28,135 nucleotides of DNA, taken from positions 1 through 28,135 of the forward strand of contig JAXHVA010000055.1 of NCBI GenBank assembly GCA_034189035.1, given 5' to 3'. This document shows positions 23,044 through 28,135 of this stretch, piece by piece; the stretch's first letter is position 1; each line of letters starts with the position of its first letter. This DNA comes from JAUXFK01 sp034189035 (lineage in GTDB: Bacteria > Desulfobacterota > UBA8473). The translations under genes and the position numbers were made by a program. The notes beneath the pieces were generated by a model. That model ran no database searches, was not told the DNA's origin, and saw only the letters and a list, made by a program, of their open reading frames with translations.

Positions 23044-23998
23044 TTATGACTCCATCCTTTAGATCGGTCTTTACATTCACCCCATGTGCAATGATACAGT
23101 TTTCAATCGAAAGACAATCTGCTACTCTTACATTGTCCCATATAATAGAGTCCCTAATGGTGCAGCCTTTTCCAATACGGGCATTGCTTCCAATGGAGAC
23201 ATACCCCTCAAAACGGGCATCTTCATTTACAGATCCATTCGGCCCGATACAGGGAAAGGTAAGGTCATTGAATATATTGAGTCTCTTTTCGCTTTCATCC
23301 TCATATATATTGCTGTGTACTTGATGGTATGAAAGCGAGGACCCGATTTCCGCCCAATAGTGACCCGTAACCCTTACCCCTTTAATCGCTGCTCCCTTAT
23401 GAATCAGCTCCTTATAAAGGGAGATAATATCCACTTTTTCGCCTTGAGGAATCTCCTTTAATAGCTCAGGAGATATAATATGGATTCCAGTGAATGCGAG
23501 TAAAGAGACATCAGATGATGGCTCTTTTAAGCGTTCTCCTCGTAATCCCACAATACTGCCCTTTGCATCGAGTTCCACCTGATTGAAACGAGGATAGTCA
23601 TGCAAGATCAGTGTCACGAGATTCTTACTCCTTAAGTGAAAGTCAAAAAAGGACACCATATCAATGTTATGGAGCGTATCGGCTGTGACTACAAAAAAGG
23701 GTTCATCTTTCCAAAATGACTCGAAATTCTTTATCCCTCCCGCGGTACCCAATATTTCCGATTCATCCCTGATATCTATATGTATGTCTTTAAAGTCCTG
23801 TGCTTCGATATAGTCCTTGATTTGTGATGCAAGCCAGTGGGTATTAATGGCGAGATTCGTCACACTCAATTCCCGCAGTTGCCGGATAATGATTTGAATA
23901 ATCGGGATATTATAAACAGGAAAGAGGGGCTTTGGCACTTTGCTTGTAAGAGGCATAAGCCGGGTACCCAGACCTGCAGCCAGAATCATTGCCCGCAT
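23033..23998 (-). CDS. murU: Sugar-1-phosphate nucleotidyltransferase with hexapeptide tail, MurU-like
   Basis: 321 residues from the ATG at 23998, chosen because AAAGGAG lies 8 bases upstream; a longer frame to 24082 has no such support and would run into the previous gene. The signature MILAAGLGTRLMPLT lies at residues 4-18, with KVPKPLFPV following. The usual NGD-type metal motif reads VVTADTLHNID. The C-terminal 70 residues form left-handed beta-helix repeats (GYVSIGSNARIGKGCTIRDS and so on), absent from the shorter Pseudomonas MurU but common in related sugar nucleotidyltransferases. It probably makes UDP-MurNAc from MurNAc-1-phosphate; mannose-1-phosphate guanylyltransferase activity is the alternative. 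Position between the muramidase and kinase genes favours the first. Confidence 0.82.
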   Translation of the reverse strand: MRAMILAAGLGTRLMPLTSKVPKPLFPVYNIPIIQIIIRQLRELSVTNLAINTHWLASQIKDYIEAQDFKDIHIDIRDESEILGTAGGIKNFESFWKDEPFFVVTADTLHNIDMVSFFDFHLRSKNLVTLILHDYPRFNQVELDAKGSIVGLRGERLKEPSSDVSLLAFTGIHIISPELLKEIPQGEKVDIISLYKELIHKGAAIKGVRVTGHYWAEIGSSLSYHQVHSNIYEDESEKRLNIFNDLTFPCIGPNGSVNEDARFEGYVSIGSNARIGKGCTIRDSIIWDNVRVADCLSIENCIIAHGVNVKTDLKDGVIIGA

Positions 23999-24011
23999 GA
24001 TAACTGCTCCT

Positions 24012-25190
24012 TTAAGAGTAGAGATAGAAGTCCTTCGCTCTTTTTTTGAAATGAATAAGCCCTTTTTGCCATGACGCTTCAATGCGATCCAGGCCTTTCA
24101 ATTGTTCAATATCCCTCCTCAGATCATCGTCTCCCAAAATCAGATCAATGGGCATCCTTTCATATTCATACTCATAAGGAGGATCACTCCATGAAAACTC
24201 ATTGGGGTACAAGGAGATAATGGACTCGACAATAGCAAGTGTTGTAAGGTAGGGCCTATAATCTCTTCTATCCGTAATATGTATCTGGAGTCCCCCGCAG
24301 AGTTCTCCTTGCCATTTGTTAAAGGTCGGCTGAAAGAATATCTCTCTCAAGAACACACCTTTTATTTTTTTCATGTCTATCTCCTTTTTCAAAAGCAAAG
24401 GATTAATAAAAGGGGCGCCAAAAGTCTCAAAAGGCTGGGTAGTGCCTCTGCCCTCCGAGATATTCGTTCCCTCCAGGATTACCTGGCCAGGATATACGAT
24501 CGCTGTATCCGGAATCGGCATATTCGGGGAAGGGGGAACCCAGGTAAGGCCTGTATCCGCGAAGTACATCTTTCGTGACCATCCTTTCATTGGGATAACT
24601 TCCAAATCGCAAGCAATCTTGTCGGAACAGTTAAGAAAGTTGGCCAATTCAGCTATGGTCAAACCATGTCTCATCGGAAGCGGATAGATACCCACAAACG
24701 AACGAAGCCCTTCTTTGAGTAGGTTTCCTTCCAGTATACTCCCGCCTATCGGGTTCGGCCGATCCAGGACAACCACTTTTTTCTGGTATTGAGCAGCACA
24801 CTTCAGACAATAGGCCATGGTCGAGATAAAGGTGTATACCCTTGTGCCTACGTCTTGGAGATCAATGATCAAAACATCGATCTCTTCCAACATCTCTTTT
24901 GTAGGCACCCGGGTCTCTCCATAGAGGCTGAATACCGGAATCTTCAAACAGGGATGGATGAAATGGGACGACTCCTTCATATTGTCCTGTTTCTCTGCGT
25001 ACATCCCGTGCTGAGGGCCAAAGAGTGCCTTGAGGTTTTGATGAGAAACCTGAGAAATCAGATGGGAACTATGACGAAGACCGGAGTCAACAGAGGCCTG
25101 ATTGCCCAATAGAGCGATCCTCTTGTCTTTTAACCAGGAAGGAGGTCTATCCAGTAAGTTTTCTATGCCGAGTTTGATCCTTGGGTTCAT
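24012..25190 (-). CDS. namZ: Exo-beta-N-acetylmuramidase of the DUF1343 family, NamZ-like
   Basis: 392 residues covering the whole DUF1343 (GH171) domain with no signal peptide. Recognisable blocks are LFGPQHGMY (56-64), IPVFSLYGE (84-92), IDVLIIDLQDVGTRVYTFIS (104-123), VVVLDRPNP (139-147) and FVGIYPLPMRHGLTIAELA (165-183). NamZ removes terminal MurNAc from peptidoglycan fragments. Most described members read EHG where this one has QHG at 60-62; since that Glu is thought to matter in catalysis, specificity or mechanism may differ. The Bacillus enzyme is secreted, whereas this one looks cytoplasmic and so would act on imported fragments. It overlaps nagZ by 4 bases (ATGA) and the MurU-like gene starts 13 bases on. 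Confidence 0.85.
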   Translation of the reverse strand: MNPRIKLGIENLLDRPPSWLKDKRIALLGNQASVDSGLRHSSHLISQVSHQNLKALFGPQHGMYAEKQDNMKESSHFIHPCLKIPVFSLYGETRVPTKEMLEEIDVLIIDLQDVGTRVYTFISTMAYCLKCAAQYQKKVVVLDRPNPIGGSILEGNLLKEGLRSFVGIYPLPMRHGLTIAELANFLNCSDKIACDLEVIPMKGWSRKMYFADTGLTWVPPSPNMPIPDTAIVYPGQVILEGTNISEGRGTTQPFETFGAPFINPLLLKKEIDMKKIKGVFLREIFFQPTFNKWQGELCGGLQIHITDRRDYRPYLTTLAIVESIISLYPNEFSWSDPPYEYEYERMPIDLILGDDDLRRDIEQLKGLDRIEASWQKGLIHFKKRAKDFYLYS

Positions 25191-26746
25191 CTCTTTTCAA
25201 AGGGCAGAGATCCCTTTGCCTCAATTTTTCCAAACATGACTTTCAACAAAGAACAAAGCTGGTTTTTTCTAAATCCATATGTGATTATGCATGTGTCATT
25301 CGGGGTCAAAAACGCAATGTCAAAAGGGTTTCTCACCAGTACCATGATCACTTTTGCCTCAAGTCTATGCAGCCTTTTAATAAGCTGCCGCTGCCCCGCA
25401 TTCGCCTTTGCATCAAAGATACAAGCAATTACTGTATCATTTCTTGATATGGAATTCAACGTATTTGATATGCCTTTTAAAGGGATCTGAATAGGGATAA
25501 AACTGGTACGAATATCGCCTGAGAAATATGCTTTCATCTCTTTTAGGAAAAAATGTTTACATGAAGAATCATAGCCTTGTTCAATCGCGTCAAAATGCGA
25601 AAGATCAGGCAGAATCAAAACGATTCTCTTGTCATGCCTATCACGCAGTGGAAGGAGACCTCTTTTATCTGTTGCGACTGTAATGGATCTATCCGCTATG
25701 TGCTGAGCTAAGTCCCGGGCTTCAATCGAGACGATTTGAGGATCTATCTCCTCCGGCGTTGATTCGCAAAAGTCTCGAAGAGAACGAATCCTTTCAATAC
25801 TTGCACCTAAGTCATCTATAGAGAGTTCTCCGTTATTATATGCATTAAACAGGTGTTTTTGGGCGATTCTCTGTTTTTCGTAATCACTGCAGATAAGAAG
25901 GAAGTCATGACCGGAAAGGCTTGCCTTTATGCAGGCCTCGCCAATCGGATAGTATCTTGCTATGGCCCCCATCTCCATGTCATCCGAAAGGATCACCCCT
26001 TTGAATTTGAGCTTCTCTCTGAGGTAGTACTTCACAATCCTGCACGAAAACGTTGCCGGCCTTCTTTGATTGCCCTCTAGTGATGGGCAGTAAATATGGG
26101 TAGACATAACCCCCTGAACCCCGGTTTCTATTGCCTTTTGAAAAGGAAGTAAATGAACCTCTTCAAAGTCATCCCTCGATAGAGAGACCACAGGAAGATC
26201 CTTATGTGCATCGGCCTGTGCTGCTCCTTTACCTGGGAAGTGTTTGGCCACTGCTGCAACCTTCATGGCCTGCGTTCCCTCGATATAAGCATTACCCAGT
26301 TTCGCAACATGAAAGGGATTTTCACCAAAGGAACGGATCGTAATACCAGGGTTGTCATATGTGGTGATCACATCCACTACCGGTGCCAGGTTCATATCAA
26401 TGCCCATATTCTTCAGTTCCGAAGAAGAGACAATCCCCTGCTTAAAAGCAAGGTCATAAGAATCGGTTGCCCCCAGTGCCATATTCCCTGGAAACACAGT
26501 AGCATCTCTGATGAATCGCACGACTAGGCCTCCTTCCTGATCAATGGCAATGAGAGGGGGTATAAAGAGAAGCTCCTTTATCTCAAGGATCAACTCTTTC
26601 ACCTGGAGGGCGGATACTATATTTCTCTTAAAAAGGATAACCGAGCCCGGCTGGATTTCTTCGAGGAGCTCTCTGGTTTCAGTATCGAGGGCACTTCCCT
26701 TAATCCCCACCATTAATCTCTGCCCGATCTTCTCTGAGAGGTTCAT
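25187..26746 (-). CDS. nagZ: Beta-N-acetylhexosaminidase, GH3 family (NagZ)
   Basis: 519 residues without a signal peptide. The N-terminal GH3 barrel (1-330) holds IDQEGGLVVRF (68-78), KHFPGKG (168-174), the Asp179/His181 acid-base dyad (QADAHKDLP) and the nucleophile Asp255 (LSDDMEMGA). The C-terminal 170 residues form the second GH3 domain, as in the two-domain Bacillus NagZ and unlike the short enteric enzyme. NagZ frees the terminal GlcNAc from muropeptides in the cytoplasm. First gene of the four-gene operon; AAAGGAAAG precedes the ATG. The reading frame ends inside the start codon of the muramidase gene, so the two are translationally coupled. Confidence 0.93.
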   Translation of the reverse strand: MNLSEKIGQRLMVGIKGSALDTETRELLEEIQPGSVILFKRNIVSALQVKELILEIKELLFIPPLIAIDQEGGLVVRFIRDATVFPGNMALGATDSYDLAFKQGIVSSSELKNMGIDMNLAPVVDVITTYDNPGITIRSFGENPFHVAKLGNAYIEGTQAMKVAAVAKHFPGKGAAQADAHKDLPVVSLSRDDFEEVHLLPFQKAIETGVQGVMSTHIYCPSLEGNQRRPATFSCRIVKYYLREKLKFKGVILSDDMEMGAIARYYPIGEACIKASLSGHDFLLICSDYEKQRIAQKHLFNAYNNGELSIDDLGASIERIRSLRDFCESTPEEIDPQIVSIEARDLAQHIADRSITVATDKRGLLPLRDRHDKRIVLILPDLSHFDAIEQGYDSSCKHFFLKEMKAYFSGDIRTSFIPIQIPLKGISNTLNSISRNDTVIACIFDAKANAGQRQLIKRLHRLEAKVIMVLVRNPFDIAFLTPNDTCIITYGFRKNQLCSLLKVMFGKIEAKGSLPFEKR

Positions 26747-26776
26747 GAGATCTTTCCTTTTCTTCGATTATCAATC

Positions 26777-26782
26777 ATTATA
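26777..26782 (-). promoter_or_regulatory. Candidate -10 box of the nagZ operon
   Basis: A perfect TATAAT on the minus strand, 30 bases before the nagZ start codon. No convincing -35 box is found 16-18 bases upstream (best CTGAAG), so this remains tentative. Confidence 0.35.
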
Positions 26783-27014
26783 CGGCATATTTTTTATAAC
26801 TTCAGTATACATCTTTATAGTAATAAGGGCAATACTCCTTTCTTATTGCAATAGAAAATGGTCTTCCAACAGGCAGGATCAGCTTGAACCGTACTACCCT
26901 CGAATCCTTTTCACCAACCAAATGGGAGAAGAATCTTATTTAAATAATGTCAAGATTTTATATTTATGGTAGTTAAACGGAAAATCATATAATTACTTGT
27001 TCAGAATAAAAGAA

Positions 27015-27050
27015 TTGACTTCATATGCATAATTGTATAAAATTATGCAT
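27015..27050 (+). promoter_or_regulatory. vapBC promoter with overlapping palindromic operator
   Basis: TTGACT (27015-27020) and TAAAAT (27038-27043) with a 17-base spacer form the promoter. A perfect inverted repeat ATGCATAATT / AATTATGCAT (27025-27034 and 27041-27050, centre of 6 bases) covers the spacer and the -10 box. This is where VapB-VapC complexes normally bind to repress their own operon. GAAGGAGG follows 6 bases before the vapB ATG. Confidence 0.75.
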
Positions 27051-27064
27051 GAAGGAGGTTAGTT

Positions 27065-27256
27065 ATGAGAACAACACTTGATTTACCGGATAATTTGGTT
27101 AATGAAGCTATGAGAGTGACCAGTATCAAGACCAAGACCAAGGTCATTATTACAGCTTTGGAACAACTGATTCGAAAATCACAACTATCAGAGATAAAAG
27201 AATTCAAAGGAAAAATAAACTTAGACATCGATTTAGAGACGATTAGAGGACGTTAA
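27065..27256 (+). CDS. vapB: Type II antitoxin, VapB family
   Basis: 63 residues. The N-terminal MRTTLDLPDNLVNEAMRVTS is a ribbon-helix-helix DNA-binding motif of the VapB/DUF2191 type. The C-terminal part FKGKINLDIDLETIRGR is the toxin-binding tail, with the final Arg-Gly-Arg expected to reach into the PIN active site. It neutralises VapC and, with it, represses the operon through the operator just upstream. The stop codon overlaps the vapC start by one base (TAATG). GAAGGAGG lies ahead of the ATG. Confidence 0.92.
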   Translation: MRTTLDLPDNLVNEAMRVTSIKTKTKVIITALEQLIRKSQLSEIKEFKGKINLDIDLETIRGR

Positions 27257-27636
27257 TGTCGGTATTAGTCGATACTTCAATATGGATAGATTATTTTAGA
27301 GGTGGGAACGATTCTTCACAGATGGATTTCTTAGTTGACGAAAACCTTCTTGTAACTAATGATCTTATTCTAACAGAATTAATACCTTTTTTAAAGGTCC
27401 GAAATGAAACAAGAATAATTAATTTACTATACAATATTAACATATTAGAGTTATCTATTAATTGGAATGAAATCATCGATTACCAATATGGATGTTTGAA
27501 AAATAGTTTGAACGGAGTTGGAATCCCTGACCTTATAATAGTACAGAATGCAAAACAAAATAACTGTGAAATTTACACAATAGATAATCATTTTCTCTTA
27601 ATGAAAGATGTCCTTTCTCTTCAGATTTATACTTAA
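27256..27636 (+). CDS. vapC: PIN-domain ribonuclease toxin VapC
   Basis: 126 residues, full length for VapC. The acidic residues that bind Mg in PIN domains are present: Asp6 (VDTSIW), Glu41 (LTEL), Asp92 (GIPDLIIVQNA) and Asp110 (TIDNHF). VapC toxins cut specific RNAs, often initiator tRNA or 23S rRNA; the target here cannot be told. Composition is more AT-rich than the neighbouring recycling operon, and the pair lies next to a transposase remnant, so arrival by transfer is plausible. Confidence 0.93.
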   Translation: MSVLVDTSIWIDYFRGGNDSSQMDFLVDENLLVTNDLILTELIPFLKVRNETRIINLLYNINILELSINWNEIIDYQYGCLKNSLNGVGIPDLIIVQNAKQNNCEIYTIDNHFLLMKDVLSLQIYT

Positions 27637-27643
27637 TTAACAC

Positions 27644-27694
27644 AATGTAAAACTATACAATTATACCTGATGTAAAGGGACTGCGTTTTACATT
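27644..27694. repeat. 10-base inverted repeat after vapC, possible element end
   Basis: Perfect arms AATGTAAAAC (27644-27653) and GTTTTACATT (27685-27694) flank a 31-base AT-rich centre. It lies 8 bases past the vapC stop and on the side where the transposase gene ends. It could serve as terminator, as a terminal repeat of the neighbouring element, or neither. Confidence 0.4.
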
Positions 27695-27896
27695 TGCGGA
27701 GTTCAGTGTTTCATTCTCTTTTTGAAGATCTTGTTACCCTTCACGCAGCATATTGCAACGTTGGGCCTTTGATCACGATACTCGAAAAGTTGAAATGTGA
27801 CCAAGACCCAAAACATAATAAAGAGAGGGAGGAACGCATAACAAGGCTGTCGAAAAACTACTGTGTGAGAGTTATTCTTTACGGGCAAGTGAAGTG

Positions 27897-28135
27897 TCAA
27901 GAAACCCGGGATGTCGTAGTAGGAAATTTACTGCACTTACCCCGTAGTGGAAATAGATGCATAATGCTCAGAGATATAAGACTAGCTGGATATATTTTAC
28001 TCCTGTTCCGTCTCGATGCTCTTGCATCAGCATATGTCTTCCCAAAGTTGGATATCTTTTCAAGGTTGTGAACAAGGCAATAGAGCATCCATTGAATGTC
28101 GACCTTTATTCGACTTCGTAAGGTAATGCGATCCA
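27897..28135 (-). mobile_element. C-terminal part of a transposase (IS1182/DDE type), cut by the window edge
   Basis: From the right edge, the minus strand reads without stops: DRITLRSRIKVDIQW then MLYCLVHNLEKISNFGK. This strongly resembles the C-terminal end of IS1182-like DDE transposases, where RGxxKVxxQWxxYCxVHNxxKI is common. After about residue 34 the sequence (ADARASRRNRSKIYPAS onward, to a TGA at 27897-27899) no longer looks like a transposase and may be read-through past a mutated stop. The rest of the element lies outside the window, so intactness cannot be judged. The family assignment is from memory of the motif, not from a search. Confidence 0.55.

Larger units (their letters stand above)
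26747..27064. other. Divergent spacer between nagZ and vapB
   Basis: 318 bases without a gene. Its left part carries the likely nagZ promoter on the minus strand and its right part the vapBC promoter and operator; nothing else recognised. Confidence 0.5.

Noticed and set aside
23999..24082. An N-terminal extension of 28 residues on the MurU-like protein
   Set aside because: The extension overlaps the end of the muramidase gene and lacks a ribosome site, whereas the ATG at 23998 has AAAGGAG 8 bases upstream and starts right at the family signature.
27694..28071. A 125-codon plus-strand open frame at the right end
   Set aside because: It overlaps, in antisense, the stretch that clearly encodes a transposase C-terminus, and has no ribosome site.
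1..28135. tRNA, rRNA genes or CRISPR arrays
   Set aside because: I saw no cloverleaf with TTCRA-type arm, no rRNA-like conserved blocks and no regularly spaced repeats of CRISPR length.

Overview
The window looks like a chromosomal segment of an anaerobic, Gram-negative, moderately AT-rich bacterium, most likely of the Deltaproteobacteria/Desulfobacterota type. The reasons are a ferredoxin-dependent 2-oxoacid oxidoreductase operon, a TRAP solute receptor, a hybrid CheA, a radical SAM protein of the COG0731 type, and a MurU/AmgK-like peptidoglycan recycling pair. This placement is inference; no rRNA or marker gene lies in the window.

Layout. 1-2030: a VOC-fold protein and an SDR oxidoreductase, separated by repeat-rich spacer. 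2343-12955: a sensory block on the plus strand. It starts with a receiver-phosphatase, an RsbW-like ATPase and an STAS anti-anti-sigma protein (a partner-switching set), followed by a hybrid CheA (HPt, kinase, two CheW-like domains, receiver), an MCP, CheW, CheB and CheR, and closes with a hairpin terminator at 13021. There is no separate CheY and no flagellar gene. 13207-17031: housekeeping and unknown genes (FmdB-type zinc ribbon, HExxH protein, radical SAM protein, methionine aminopeptidase, an acetyltransferase-like protein coupled to a 63-residue protein). 17370-19196: an orphan DctP-type TRAP receptor, a decayed small gene, and a divergent promoter region built around an inverted repeat. 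19197-21998: a four-subunit 2-oxoacid:ferredoxin oxidoreductase operon in the order delta-alpha-beta-gamma. 22021-26746 (minus strand): a tightly coupled operon nagZ - namZ(DUF1343) - murU-like - amgK-like, which reads as a complete route from muropeptide sugar to UDP-MurNAc. 27015-28135: a VapBC toxin-antitoxin pair with a near-ideal operator, then the C-terminal end of a transposase running off the window.

Most notable. (1) The linkage of a chemosensory array with a partner-switch set, in which the receiver-phosphatase has lost one canonical metal-binding Asp (Tyr181). (2) The NagZ-NamZ-MurU-AmgK operon, apparently cytoplasmic, with Gln in place of the usual Glu of the DUF1343 EHG motif. 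(3) A dispersed intergenic repeat, seen at about 4041-4202 (minus) and 13076-13206 (plus), whose two copies share a protein-like reading frame. (4) A small gene at 18485-18785 broken by one stop and one frameshift.
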